This document shows, in pieces, positions 46,188 to 58,322 of a stretch of 64,000 bases of DNA. Numbering within the stretch: the stretch's first letter is position 1; the number at the start of each line of letters is the position of its first letter. Position numbers and translations under genes: made by a program. The notes below the pieces were generated by a model. It saw only the letters and a program-made list of their open reading frames with translations. It ran no database searches and was not told the origin of the DNA. This stretch comes from Gloeophyllum trabeum ATCC 11539 (Eukaryota; Basidiomycota; Agaricomycetes; Gloeophyllales; Gloeophyllaceae): positions 723,357 to 787,356 of the forward strand of contig NW_006920420.1 of the NCBI RefSeq assembly GCF_000344685.1, written 5' to 3'.

Positions 46188-48032
46188 ATGTCCACGCTAC
46201 AGCACTTTGGCAAGGGTGCCCTGCGCGTCGCCAAAAACTACACAAAAGGCTACTCGGACACGCAAGCAAAGGTCCGCGATGCGACGTCCAACGACCCCTG
46301 GGGCCCATCGGGCACGCAGATGAACGAGATTGCGCAGCTCACGTATAACCAGTACGCTGTCCCCTGTTTCTGTGAACTCGAATGCGAATCCGAACGGATC
46401 GATGGGTGACTATGCAGGAACGACTTTGTGGAGATCATGGAGATGCTGGACAAGCGGCTGAACGACAAGGGCAAGAACTGGCGGCACGTCTTCAAGGTGC
46501 GTCCCCTGACCGTGCTGCGCCTGGTGGGTGCGGTTGACGAACGCAGCCGCCGCTAGTCGCTCACGCTGCTCGACTACCTGCTGCACGCGGGCTCGGAGAA
46601 CGTCGTCATCTACTTCCGCGACAACCTGTACATCATCAAGACGCTCAAGGAGTTCCAGTACGTCGACGAGTACGGCAAGGACCTCGGCGCGAACGTGCGC
46701 CAGAAGGCGAAGGACATCACGAACCTCCTGCAGGACGAGGGCCGGCTCAGGGAGGAGCGCCGCTCGCGCGCGCACATGCGCGACCGCATGGTCGGCCGCG
46801 CGGGCGAGGAGGAGGACGAGAATACGCGCAGGCGGAGCCGGAGCGTGCCCCCGGCAAGGCGGACGAATAAGGAGGACGAGGATCTGAGACGGGCGCTGGA
46901 GGAGAGCAAGCGGATGGCGGAGGAGCAGGCGAAGAAGAGCGCGGAGGACCGGGATCTCGAGCGCGCGATCAAACTGAGCGAGGAGGAGGAGGCGAAGCGG
47001 GCCAAGGCGCTGCAGGACGCCAACCAGGCTGCTTTGTTTGACGATCAGAACCAATTGTGCGTACCTTCGACCTTGGGGCTCCCCTATCCGCATTGCATTA
47101 TTCACTTGGTTATGGCTCTAGGATCCCACCAACGACTACCAACCCCTTCCCCCTCGTCGACCCGAATGCCCAGCAATCGCAGTTCATGACCGGTCTACAG
47201 CCTCAGTTCACGCAGCTGCAACCTCAGTTCACGTCGTTCAACCCATGGCAACAGCAAGCACAGCAGGAGGCGATGCAGGCAGAGTACATGCGCCAACAGG
47301 CGGAGTGGATGCGTCAACAGCAAGAGGCCGCACAGTTGCAGGCTCAGCAGGAGGAGTGGATGCGTCAGCAGCAATTGTTGCAGATGCAGCAGCAGCAACA
47401 ACAGCAACTCCAGGCGCAGCAAACGTCGATGCTCATGGCTCAGCCTACAGGCTTTGGGTATGTCCAGCTTCGCTCATTCTCACACAGCAAGCGACGAATT
47501 CACGACGCATCCGTAGATCCAACAACCCATTCGCCCCGGCACAGCCCGCGCAGCCCCAGCCGTCCTTCCTCAACACCTCGCAAATATCGTCGCCAGGCCC
47601 TCAGGCCAATACGCAAAGCCCCGTCTCTTTCAACCTGGGTGGTACGTACGAGGGCCGCCAAGGCGCCACGAGTGCACCGCCGGGGCCGTCCCAGTCCGCG
47701 CCGCCCTCATCATTCCAGCAGCAGTCGCCGCAGCGTAGCCAGACGCGCGCGGACCAGGAGCACGCGCATCTGGCTGGCCTGTTTGCGAATCGCACAGATG
47801 ATGGGATTGACACGTTCGGGAACACCGGATTGCTTCGGTACGCCTTTTCTTGTGATGTATACGCTATCCCTTCTGGGTCGCTCACCATGCCGTGCTTCAT
47901 AGGTATGGTCCCTCCGCCGCAGGCAGGATCGTTGCGCAGAAGACGGGTGCGACGAGTAATAACCCTTTCGCGATGCAGCAGCAACAGCAGCAGCAGCAGC
48001 AGAGTAATGAGCAGCCGTTCTTCCAGATCTAG
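46188..48032 (+). CDS. Epsin, ENTH-domain endocytic adaptor
   Basis: Clathrin adaptor of endocytosis and actin-patch assembly (Ent1/Ent2 type), binding PtdIns(4,5)P2 at the plasma membrane. The start is ATG 46188; exon junctions were followed by frame through several short introns to the stop at 48032. The ENTH domain begins MSTLQHFGKGALRVAKNYTK and continues KVRDATSNDPWGPSGTQM and EIMEMLDKRLNDKGKNWRHV. It also includes LTLLDYLLHAGSENVVIYFR and VRQKAKDITNLLQDE. Two ubiquitin-interacting motifs follow (EDEDLRRALEESKRMAEEQ and EDRDLERAIKLSEEEE). A Gln-rich central region contains NPF tripeptides (TTTNPFPL and SNNPFAPA) for Eps15-type EH domains. The last NPF is at SNNPFAMQ near a Gln run, before the C-terminus FFQI. 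Confidence 0.95.
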
Positions 48033-48527
48033 CGCCTCGTTCGTATAAAGGAAACCTTCATGTTCTTGTATTCCATTATGTGTTCGAACGTCCTAATATC
48101 ATAGTTAGCTACGCCTCGGTTTGTCTTACACTACTCATATACCACGCTCTTTTCTATTTCTCTAAGTAATGCGAGGCGGGGAGTGTACAATCTGGGTATT
48201 TCAGAACGGACAGATGTGTTGAGACAAACCATTTTGTGTGCCTACCTTCGCTTTGACACCGACGACCTCCTTGCCACAGATCCGTGGCCCGATGTGGCAT
48301 CGAAGAAGCGCGGATTGCCGTTCCTGGCCATCACGCACATGGGATGACATCATAGTCGGTCAGTGCGGGGTCGCGTACGTGGCTGCGCGTTTATAACGAC
48401 TGCTCTGCGAGAGAGCACCTCCAATTATTTTCGCTCTTCTATCCATAGCATATTGCCCAAACTGACTGTAACTATTTTCCGTTTATTTACCTTGAGATTG
48501 TCTCTGACAAGTCCGCAGGCCAACACC
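48033..48527. other. Interval between epsin and membrane-protein gene
   Basis: About 495 bp containing the epsin 3' flank and the promoter of the next gene. T-rich stretches near 48100-48170. No gene seen. Confidence 0.5.
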
Positions 48528-49178
48528 ATGTCCACCCGCAAACGCTCGAAAAACCAGCAGTCCGCAAACGCGCCCGCGACGTCCACGGGCAACGTCCGGT
48601 CCGCCGAGGACCTCCCGCCGCCGCGCGCGCGCAAGGGCATGAAGCCCGTCAAGCCGCCCGGCTCGAACGTCGACTTCAACACCTTCATCTACCGCATGGG
48701 CCTCGTCGGCGTCCTCGTCCTCGCCTTCTACGCATGGCGCCTCTGGGTGTGGAAGGCCGAGGCGGGCGGCTGGTGGAACCTCGCGACGGGCAAGAAGCCG
48801 GAGGCGCTGGGCGTGCGCTCGCCGGCCAGTTCGAGCACGGGCGGGATTGACGATGCGCAGCGATGGGCGAAGGGGAGCGGGGGGCAGGGCGTGGTGGAGA
48901 TCGAGAGCAGGATCGAACAGCTCGCGAGCGCGCTTGGGATGCCGTCCAAGGATCTCGCGAGCGCCATTGCCGGTGCCGTGAGGGACTACGTGCCGCCCGC
49001 GACGCTGTCGAGTGTGAGCGCGCAGGCCAAGAAGACGCCTGGAGCTGGCTCCGAGGTTGTCGACGAGCTGCTCGGAGAGCACCACGAGGCGGATAGTGCG
49101 ACGGAAAAGGTGGCGGGCGGTGTACAGAGCGCGCTGGAGGGACTCGTGGGGATGGACGAACCGCCAGCTATGAGCTAA
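48528..49178 (+). CDS. Uncharacterised single-pass membrane protein
   Basis: Intronless reading frame of 216 residues beginning MSTRKRSKNQQSANAP. The ATG at 48528 lies just after a CAACACC leader; an upstream in-frame segment lacks an ATG. The basic N-terminus (RKRSKNQQ and RKGMKPVKPP) is followed by one hydrophobic segment (MGLVGVLVLAFYAW) with flanking Trp. A Ser/Gly-rich linker follows. A helical region (IESRIEQLASALGM, DLASAIAGAVRDYVPP) is followed by an acidic end (EVVDELLGEHHEAD and ALEGLVGMDEPP). I recognise no family. The topology suggests an N-terminal cytosolic signal-anchor protein; this is inference. Convergent with Med25, 141 bp apart. Confidence 0.85.
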   Translation: MSTRKRSKNQQSANAPATSTGNVRSAEDLPPPRARKGMKPVKPPGSNVDFNTFIYRMGLVGVLVLAFYAWRLWVWKAEAGGWWNLATGKKPEALGVRSPASSSTGGIDDAQRWAKGSGGQGVVEIESRIEQLASALGMPSKDLASAIAGAVRDYVPPATLSSVSAQAKKTPGAGSEVVDELLGEHHEADSATEKVAGGVQSALEGLVGMDEPPAMS

Positions 49179-49319
49179 GGCATAAATGGACAATTTTGAC
49201 GATGCGAGTGTGGATAATAATGTACTACATCAATGCTACCAATGTTCTTGATTCCACCTTAAGGCTCTAAGAATTACTGTTTCCACCATATAATCATTAA
49301 CCTTCATTAGCATTCCTCC

Positions 49320-50540
49320 TCAACCGCCCCCCGCAGGCCCAGCTCCCCCACCGCCCTGCGCATTCCGCTGCATAAACGACTGCAACATCGCCATGCTGAC
49401 ATTTCCCATCGAGTTCCCTCCAAAACCCATGTTCATGTTCATATTCACATTCCCATTCCCGCCACCCTGCTGCTGCTGCTGCTGGGGCATCATACCCCCA
49501 CCACTCATCCCCATCCCCATGGCCATCGCCTGCATCATATTGAAATTCTGCTGGGCTTGACCCTGTCCCTGAGCGAGCGCCATCGCGGGGTTGAACCCCA
49601 AGCCGCCCTGCGCGTTCCCGGGCCCGCCCCCAAGATTGACCGGCAGGCCCTGCATACCTCCCATGAACCCCGGCATGTTACCGTTATTACCCATGCCCGT
49701 AAACAGACCCGCATTAAGGTTCGGGTTGGGATTGGGATTGGGATTGCCCATCCCCATCCCCATCCCCATCCCCCCCGCCTGCCCCTCCTGCATCTTCCGC
49801 CGCATCGCCTGTTGCTGCACGGCCAGGTCGCGCAGAAACCGCGCGCGCTCCTCCGCGCCCATCTGCGCGAGCCGCGCGAGGACGTGGCGCGGCAGCTTCG
49901 CGAGGTCGATGAGCGGCTTCGGCTTGGGAATGTTCGGCTCGCCCGCGCTGCGGAAGAACGCGCCGAAGACCTGCGCGGGGAGCGAGATGAGCAGGAAGTT
50001 GAGCGTTTGTGAGGAATCGAGGGGGTGTGTCCAGGAGGCGAGAGAAAACTACAGGACGCGCGGGGTTAGTGGAGAAGGATAAAAGTAGAGAGAGGGAGGC
50101 GGGGGCTTACGGCGTTCTTCTGCAGCATGAGCTGGGTGAACATCACGAAGCGGTTCTTGTTCGTGACGGGCTCGCACGGCAGGATCATGCACACGACAGG
50201 CCCGATGCCCTTCAAGTACTCTTGCATATCAGACTTTGCGGGCATCGGCATCGGCTTGAGCTTCAGGTTGGTCGGCCAGAACTCAGGCGTCCTGCGCGTA
50301 GCCACGTTAGCTTCGTCCCGACCTTGGAGCGATACTGAGAGGAAAGAGTGAACAGTTGTTACTTACAGGTTTGCCTGCGCCTTGATGTCGACCTCTGCGA
50401 ATACGTCGCCCTGCTGGGACGGCCATGTGAAGTTTCCGTGCCACTGCACCGGCGCGTTCTCCATGCCCGGGGGGAAGCCTGCTGGTCCCTGATTTCCCTG
50501 ACCTTGAGAAGACTGTTGTTGCTGTTGCTGCTGCTGCTGC

Positions 50541-50575
<35 letters not shown>

Positions 50576-52390
50576 CTGTCGTTGCTCGAGCAGTTTCTGC
50601 ATCTGCGCCTGTATCCCGTCCACCTCCATCGGTGGCTGCTGTGGCTGCTGCTGCATCAAGTTCTGCCCCTGCATCAGATGGACACCCATTGGCAGCCCGT
50701 TCCCCTGATTGTGGTCCAAATTCTGCATCTGCATCGGCGGCTGCGCGCCCATGCGCATCTGACGCTCCTTCAGCGCCTTCTGGAGCGCCTTCAGCTGCGT
50801 GTACTGCATGAGCTTCTGCTGCAGCAGCATGCGCGCCGCCGACAGGTCCTGCGGCTTCTCCTGCTCTAGCGCGGGCAGCCGCGCGCGGATCATCGTCAGG
50901 TCGCGCTCCATCGTGCGCAGGCGCTCGTCGACCTGCTCGACGGACATCGTCATGGGGCGCGGCGGTTGCCGCGGCTGAGACTGCGATTGGGTGTCCGGCG
51001 GAGGCGCGGGAGCAGGCACGGCTTTAGGCGCGATGGAGGGGGTGGTGGAAGCTACCTTCGGCGGGCTGGCGTTCGCGACGCTCGGGGAGCCTTGGGTTCC
51101 GGAGCTGGACAGCCTTGGGCGTTTGGGCTCGGGCGTCGTTGGGGCGTCTCCGGGGCGCTTGGGAGCTTGATAAAGGGGAGATGAGCTCACAGAGACACGA
51201 ACGAAGCGACGAGATGAACGGACCTCGTGGGGGTATCCCGACTAGTAGGAGTGCGTGTTTACTTTGAGTCGGGAACCATGGGGCGACCTTGTCTCCGGCT
51301 TCGACCTGTCCCCCGAGGGCAAGTGTAAGAGAGGAACCCGCCGGATAACAGGGATAATCACCTTGGAATGCAACTCCATAAGCCGTGTAGAAGATTGGGG
51401 GAGTAGTATCGCACTCCACTTGATATCTCGCTACAACTCTGTCAGCATCCTCTGCGACCTCAGTAAAGACAAATACGAAATAACACAGCGTACCTCCTTC
51501 AACACATCGGGCAACGTACTCCACGTAGTACCGTCTAGGCTCGGGGACTCATTACGCAGCGGTCGTTTGGCACCATCTGGCGGTAGAGCAGCTATGTGAA
51601 TTATATGTCGTGCTGAGATCGTCGGGAGCGCCTTATCCTGTTTCGGTGGGGATTGGTTGAGGGACTGAGGATGTAGAGGTTTCCGGTCGTGGTTTGATGC
51701 CAGTGTCGAGCTTAGCAAATCAAACATCTACCTTCAAGTCAACTATAGAAAACCTGCAAACTCAACGTCGGCAGTACCTCCGTCGCGGCGACCAATGCCT
51801 CCAGGACAGCTGCGCCCTTCCCCCCTCCCGATGCCACAGACCCCAATCCGAACTTACGCGGATCATGACTGAGTTCCTTTAATAGGACTTGGAAGGGCGT
51901 GAAGAACAACTTGTTGACTATAGGGCTGGGACGGGTGTTTGCGGCGCCATATGTGATGAACGCTAGTCTGCACTGCAGTGTATCGAGCAGCAGGTCAGAG
52001 CCTCGTTGCAGATAGATATGACCTGCGAGCAAGCAACGCGCGACCACATATGGGACTCGCAAGCAAGGCCTTGGAAGAACACTTTCCTGGGACGTTACAG
52101 GATATCTCGTGTGCCCAGACACAACATCCGTTGCGGGAGGACGATCGCAGGAAAGTGTTCTCCCAACCGGCAGATATCCCTTGCACCATCACGGTCGCCA
52201 GATTCCCAGCATGCTTCAGTGGTACAAAGTTGCTGAGCAGAACTCACTTGCTGATTTGGACCCTGCGTGCTCTCGTGAAGACGTTGGAGGATATGGAATA
52301 AATAGTGATTGAGGATGTAGTCCCACTCGTGCAGGAGAGCTAGCGAACAGTCCGCCACCACCGCGACGGCCAAGATAGATTCCGACATCA
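49320..52390 (-). CDS. med25: Mediator subunit Med25, VWA-type with glutamine-rich tail
   Basis: Putative Mediator subunit 25, contacting transcription activators. The ATG at 52390 begins MMSESILAVAVVADCSLALL and WDYILNHYLFHILQRLHES, the start of the von Willebrand A fold. Exon 2 joins CRLAFITYGAANTRPSP, and a following exon gives SARHIIHIAALPPDGAKRP and WSTLPDVLKE. Downstream exons carry a Ser/Pro/Lys linker (SSSPLYQAPKRPGDAPTTPE), a helical region, and a long glutamine run. After this comes the block with WHGNFTWPSQQGDVFAEV and TPEFWPTNLKLKPMPMPA, GPVVCMILPCEPVTNKNRF and SLPAQVFGAFFRSAG. I read that block as the conserved C-terminal domain of the family. The Gly/Met/Asn tail stops at 49320. 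Several junctions between 52250 and 51200 are provisional. Confidence 0.82.
50515..50580. repeat. Trinucleotide CTG/CAG repeat in Med25
   Basis: Interrupted CTG/TTG run in the Med25 coding region, giving a polyglutamine stretch of more than 20 residues on the minus strand. Interruptions by TTG (CAA) reduce instability. A related degenerate repeat GGGATT around 49728-49750 encodes Asn-Pro repeats. Confidence 0.85.
52070..52164. repeat. 19 bp inverted repeat in the first Med25 intron
   Basis: TTGGAAGAACACTTTCCTG at 52070-52088 is the reverse complement, with one mismatch, of CAGGAAAGTGTTCTCCCAA at 52146-52164, with about 57 bp between. It would fold into a stem-loop in the pre-mRNA, or mark a small decayed insertion. 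No target-site duplication flanks it. Confidence 0.7.
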
Positions 52391-52759
52391 AGCGTAATTG
52401 CAGGTTACGTCCTTATAATCATGAGCTAGTTGCCCGTTGGCCTCAGCGTCGACGGTTGGAGTAAGAGGCAAGACGAGATTGCTGATGAATTTGGGCAATT
52501 ACATAGTAACACCTCCACGGTGACTCGGTCGACGACGCCCGTGATGTACTGACAAGAGCCATTCGCGCAAAGGATATTCGCAGCGTTCCATCTCAAGCTC
52601 ATGCAATAACATTCGATATCGACGCGGAGGTACAAGCGTAACATACATAATTCTTCATACACGGCAAGGAAAGGATCAGAAAGCAACTGGTGACAGCATA
52701 ACAAGCAACTGGTGCGGCAAGAGAACAATCGACGAAACATAAAGGTACGGCAAGCGAGT
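52391..52759. other. Interval between kinase-like gene and Med25
   Basis: About 370 bp separates the stop of the kinase-like gene (52760) from the Med25 start. No gene is seen; it should hold the Med25 promoter. Confidence 0.5.
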
Positions 52760-55423
52760 TCAAGTCAGCATACCATGTTCAAACTCCAATTCCTCCATAG
52801 CCTTTCTGGTCTCACGAACCCTGGCCTCCTTGAACTCGTCCCACTTCTTCTTGTCCGAGGCGACTTCCGGTGGGAAGTACTGGGCGCGGCCAAAGTCGAT
52901 GATCCTGAAGCTGGGCTTGGACATCGTGCGCTTCTCCGGGGGCGCCGTCAACGGGCCAGGCTGGACGAGAATGTTCCGCACATAGAACGAGTTCTGCACG
53001 AAGTCCGCGAGGTGCAGACGGAGGAGGAGCGAATAGCACTCAGCTCTACATAGCAATTAGCAAGAGGTCTCAAACGCCGATGTATCTGACTCTCACCTCT
53101 CATCCAAAGAAAAGTTCTTTGGCTCGATGGGTGACCCACACTCTTCGAGCAACAAAATAGGGCTCCTTTTCTCCCACTCGGCCTTGTGCGGCCCTGCATG
53201 CTGCTCGAAGGGCTCATAGTACCCATAGAACTTCGGGACAACAGCCCCAACAGGAACCGGGTATCTTATGGGAGTCACCAGGTTATACCCGCACCACTCC
53301 TCTTGCAAATGCTGAGGGAACTTGTCGTATGTCCTCGCCTCATTCCTGATCAACCATCGCGGGTCGTGCGCCGGGAACGCAGTCTTCGCAGCGACAGTAA
53401 CCATCCCGTTCGGCGAGTGCGCTGACAGCGGCTCGGGGAGCTTCAGAGGCGCGCTGAAGACGTTGGAGTGGTGGCCGACGCCCATCTTGTTCGCGTTCGA
53501 CAAGTAAAGATGCGCAATGCGCGGATTCGTGTTGTCAAATACGTCCTGCTTGGCAGAGTCGTGTTGAGGAAGGACGCGACGGTATTTGTAGACGCGGTCC
53601 GGCGGAGGCTCCGCTTTCTTTCCCTTCCCCTTTTTCTTCGCCGAACTCTTTTCATCGCCGCCTAAGTCGACGTCAGCGCAGTCACTAAAGGGATCTGCCG
53701 CTTACTTACCGGTGTACACTCCGGAGTAATATGGATCGTCACTGCCCTTTTCCATCGTAGCATCTTCAGGATCGTGGACCATCAGGACGTCAGGCAGGAA
53801 CTGCCTCGGGATGAACTCCTCAAGCTTCGGGAGACCCTGCACCGAGAACGGGTTGTCCAAGGGGGAGCCTTGAACCCAAGGCTTATCACGAGTTACATAC
53901 GCTGCCTTCTCGTCCGAGTCTGAAGCCTTGACGTGAACTTTGGTCGGCTTCTCCGCTGCACCGACAGTGTCGTCCTTCGGGACGGCAAAGAAGATGAACT
54001 GACTCTTCGCGGAATCTTCTCCCTCCGGCTTTTCTTCATCAAGTTGCCCGAGCACGTCTCGTATTTTCTTCGGCAAGTCGTCCACAGTGACAGGTTCCTC
54101 GGTGTCCGCATCGTCCCCATCAGCCGCTTTGGGCTTGCCTTGAGTTTCTTTCGCCTTCCCTTTGCCCTTGCCCTTTCCTTTCCCTTTCCCCTTGCCACCT
54201 TTCTTCGAGGGGGCATTCTGAACCTGCGGCGTCGGGAAAGTGAACTTGACCTCCTTGGACACGATGCCCAGAGTACCGTTGCCATCGATGCGCTTTATGT
54301 CGAAGAATGACGACTCCGCGATGCCCGGCTTCGGCGCCTTATCGGGCCTCAGGTATTGCTTCATGAAGAGGTTCAATTCCCGCCGATACTCGGGCGTCGT
54401 GCGGTCCTCTACCAGCCGTGCGTACACGGGGGTGGATCGAATGAACTCACGCACGGAGGGAGGAGATGAATTCCAGAGCTTGACTCGACGCTGGGGTGCC
54501 CAGAGGTGCGCATAGGGTGTGCCCCACGCGTCGAGAGCAGGCTTGTCATGGTAGTTGGGGATAAGCAGATCACCTTCCTTGTAGTTGAAGCTGCCGTAGG
54601 TGACCGAGCGGGATTTATTTTTCTTGGTTTTGTCCTTCTCGAAGGCCTTATCAGTCTGCTCGTTCCCCTCCTTCGCTTCTGCTGCGTCTGCACTCCCTCC
54701 CTGCTTCGCTTCTTCGTCCACGTCCATCGGGACTTCCTCCTTCGCAGAATCAGCTTTCTCCTTGCCGTCTTCAACATCTAGTATCTCGGGGAGCTTGTCT
54801 TCAATCTTTCCCTCGTTGCTGGGGTCTTCCCGCTTCTCATCAGCCTCGTCCGCCGACGAGATATCCTCATCATGTCCATCTCTCATTCTTCCCAGTTCCT
54901 CCATCATGGCTGCGTCTCGCTTCAATGCCTCCTCCTCGCTTTCTTCGTCCGACTCTGTAATCATATCGGCCCACCACTTATGCTCCAAGCTCAACTCAGA
55001 CGACGGATCGTCCTCATGATCCGATCCCTCGTCGACAATCCCCAGCGGGAGTTTCCCGAGCGTATGGAACTCCAGCGTCCGTGCGATCTCGAGCGGGAGC
55101 TTCAGCACGGGCCACGGCCGGCGGGGGCGCGGGCGTGGCTCGGGGACCGGGAACTTGGACTCGTCGTAGTTCTCTCCCAGCTCGCGGATCATGCTGCGCG
55201 AGTAGATGGTGACGAGGCCCTTCGCTGCGGGGATGCGCGCGATCCAGTAGAAATCGGCGAGCGAGTGTGCCCAGATGATGTCGTTCGGCGTACGCATCCC
55301 GTACGGCGGTGGCCTGGGTAGCTTAGGCCCGTTGGGGTCGCGCTCCCACCAGTGGAAGACGTTGCGCTCGCGTTTCTCCTTCGACAGGTGTTCGGCGGCC
55401 ATCTTAGAGGTCGAGGCAGACAT
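52760..55423 (-). CDS. Degenerate protein-kinase-like protein with long acidic N-terminal domain
   Basis: Large exon from ATG 55423 (MSASTSKMAAEHLSKEKRE) with an N-terminal half of unknown fold containing acidic and Lys/Gly-rich runs. These include EELGRMRDGHDEDISSADE and the GKGKGKGKGKGK series. It is spliced through a GTAAGT donor near 53710 into GDEKSSAKKKGKGKKAEPP and DRVYKYRRVLPQHDS. The kinase-like part follows: MGVGHHSNVFSAPLKLPEP (loop), VTVAAKTAF (candidate Lys) and SPILLLEECGSPIEP. A second intron (SLDER to AECYSLLLRLHLADF) leads to FVQNSFYVRNILVQPGPL. There the usual catalytic Asp of the HRD loop appears replaced. FRIIDFGRAQYFPPE follows, keeping an Asp-Phe-Gly. The stop is at 52760. 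It matches the basidiomycete class described as protein kinase subdomain-containing and may be a pseudokinase. Confidence 0.82.
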
Positions 55424-55737
55424 GGCGGTTGGGATGGTGCTGGGTGGGAGGAAAGAGAGTTGGGAGGCGCTGGCCTAGTCGTCGCTATTTATGTAGGAAA
55501 GAACAATGCGCGTAACGAAGTCGACGGTGGCACGAGGTGAGCCACAGATTTGCCACAATCGGACATCTTGAACAGGATCATCTGGAACTTCGAAGCATGG
55601 AAATGGCCGAGCAACCACGCATTCACGGTCACGTCACGAAACGCGACGCGCTTTGTCACTCCGTGTGGCTCAGTTGGCCACAAGTGCGGAGCCGGGAGAA
55701 TGGTGAGATAGATGCGCTACTACATATAGGGTATAGG
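55424..55737. other. Promoter interval of kinase-like gene
   Basis: 314 bp from the kinase-like ATG back to the 3' end of the phospholipase C gene, both on the minus strand. No gene seen. Confidence 0.5.
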
Positions 55738-58264
55738 TTAAGCAGAAGCAACTGAAAAATTCGCCAGCAGAGTTCCTCCCGTATCTTTCCCCTTCATACT
55801 CAGTAAGCGAATAAGTCTCCACCCTTCCTGGAGATGGTCAATGCGCGCGCAGAACACAGCCATCTCGTCGTCCGTCCCGAATTCTTCTTCCATAATCAGG
55901 ATCCTAGCAATGCCAAGTCAGCGAGTTTCAAAGCCTGCAGTCGAAAACGGTAGACGCGCACCGAAGGAATGCCAAATCGTCACTATCGTACTCCCATTCG
56001 AAGGTCGCGTCGCTGAACATCACATCGACTCCGGTCTTGAGTATAGACTTACATTTCGTCGTCTTCGAGCGCCACTTCAGTTCGTTGTTCGAAGTGATGA
56101 GTTCTGCCCGGATGTACACCGAGACGCTATTCAGCCCTTCTTCGTGCACAGGTACTACCCATATCGTCAGAAGCATTTTCACGCTGGCATGCGCAACATA
56201 CTCACGGGAGCTAAGCCCAGCAAACTGCCCGGTAATCTTCATCTTCTCGCTCCCCTCAGCCCCCAAGCCAATCAGCCTCTTGGGCTTCAATATCCAGCCA
56301 TGGCTCCCGACGAACATCGCTTCATTGATCTGCATGCCCTTATCATACGTCTGCCAATTCAGCGAGACAACGTGCGAGCCGTCCCGCCAGAACTGGACCG
56401 GGTTCAGATTGCTCGAGTACACCCGCGTGCCGCGCGGGTACACGCGTCGGAGGTGTTTCTGCGAGTGCGCAATCAGGTGGGCGGAGTGCTGCTGGAATAG
56501 CCCGCCCAGGCCGGATTCAGATATGTTGATCAGGATATGGCGGGGGTGTAAGAGTTCTGTGGACGGTGCATCTGTTAGACATATACCATCGGCAGCGGGG
56601 AGGGGGACTGCTAACCTTCGAAGAGCCAGTTTTTCTTTGGCTTCATGCTATGCGCGTAGACACCTACAGGTTTCCTCTTCACTACCTCAATATTTCGGTA
56701 TGCAGGAGGGCCGACGTACCCAGAGAACTCAGCGCTTCCGAGATGATAGGATGCTTGTTCTCCCGCTCCTTATCCTTACGGAGACGCATAGCGGCGAGCA
56801 ACTTGCTCTCGGCGGACTCCGAATCCGACAACGCTGATGAGGAAGAAGAAGACGACGACGAGTATTTCTCCTTATCCTCTCGTCCCGTACCTTTCTCTTC
56901 GGGCGGCGGATAATACTCTACCTATCACCTGCGCTCAGCAATGTGGACAAGAGAAGCATAGGAATGCCTCACCATGAGCAGAATCCTTCCCTTCAAATCC
57001 CTTGGGCTCACATTCCCGCCCTCCACGCCCTCCAGCTCACTATCTACCAGCTTCTCGCCCCATGCGCCCTTCATGATCTCCACCAGCTCCTCCTGGCCGC
57101 CAATACCCACATGGCACTCGAGGCTAACGAACACCGGCCAGTCGTCGGGCTTCACCGCGTCCCCAATTGCAACGCACACGGCCTTGAAGGGGACACTTGA
57201 GCTGAAGGTATAGCCATGCGTGACGACGGGGCCCTGTGCGGAGGGCCAGACGTCGATCTCGACTGTGCGCGCCCCACGGGAGAGAACGTGCGTGTAGGAG
57301 GCGGTGGAGGAGCGGCCGAGAAGCTGGCGCGAGAGGAGGTAGGTGTTGTGGGATGAGCTGGGCGAACGGACTTTAGTATTTTCGTGTATGGTATCCCGTG
57401 GTGGTGCCTCGACGTACGAGATGTAGTAGTATGTCAGCGTGAACGAATCGTCCACTGGTGGAGGGCGGACGATGGGGAGACGAAGAATGTCTTCCACTGA
57501 CTGTCCAACGGAACTCTCGTGAGCACATATTCAAGCTATGGATAGCCGCGACAACGATCGGGATTCCTTTAGTCCAAGAACAGAATCACATTGATTGAAA
57601 GCACGTCGATCGCACCAAAACAAGGCAATTACCAGAACCAGAATGGATCCGGGACAGCTCCCGAGATGGAAGACACAAAGCACCCAAGCTCGTAAGAAAG
57701 ACAAAACAACTCACCTCTCCCTGCTCCTCCAAAAACAGCACAACGTCCGGACTCAAGCGTACATCATGCTTGTCCGTCCTCGGCGCCTCCGTATTCAGCC
57801 CCGTATCCATCCCATACTCATCTGAGAGCTGCCGGAGAAAATCCATGCTCTCCAGCCCGTCCCCCATCGCGATGTGCGCCGTCACGGCTGCAGGCGTGAT
57901 GCAGGCTTCGCTCGGCGGGGACTTAGGCGTGAGTATGGACGGGGAAGGGGAAATCCGGCTTATCGTGCTCGGTGCAGGCGAGTGGGAAACATAGTCTTCC
58001 TCGCCCATGTCGTACGGGAATTGACTTGCTGCCCTTATACGCGGGATAATGGAGGAGGAGAAGGGGCGACGCGTGTATAACCCCGGACTGCAGGGCGCTG
58101 TTGTTTCCAACGCGTACGGTTCCCGACATACGGATTAGTGGCATGGTGATGATGAGGGTGCAGAAATAGGGGCTCTCACCGCCACAGCCATCCCATTGTC
58201 CGGAGCTAATCATAGACGGCTGTGGCGCCGAGGACGAACTTGAAGGAGCAAATACTGTATGCAT
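55738..58264 (-). CDS. plc1: Phosphoinositide-specific phospholipase C
   Basis: Ca2+-dependent enzyme cleaving PtdIns(4,5)P2 to diacylglycerol and inositol trisphosphate. Start placed at ATG 58264 ([18 protein letters not shown]); the second junction (LIP to [16 protein letters not shown]) is provisional. The N-terminal region is disordered, with a short EF-like helix ([18 protein letters not shown]). The X box holds [18 protein letters not shown] with the catalytic His, [14 protein letters not shown] (Glu and Asp), and [10 protein letters not shown] with the second His. An acidic X-Y linker contains serine repeats. The Y box includes [11 protein letters not shown] and [20 protein letters not shown]. 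The C2 domain starts after GWILKPK and ends ANFSVASA, with the stop at 55738. No pleckstrin-homology domain is visible at the N-terminus. The exon order agrees with the minus strand throughout. Confidence 0.93.
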
Positions 58265-58322
58265 CTTCGTACAATATCGTGCATCATAACACGTCTACGA
58301 TATGAAAATAGATGACAGGCAA

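Noticed and set aside
28918..58264. Cch1 and phospholipase C as a calcium-signalling cluster
   Set aside because: They are 19 kb apart with unrelated genes between; proximity is probably chance.
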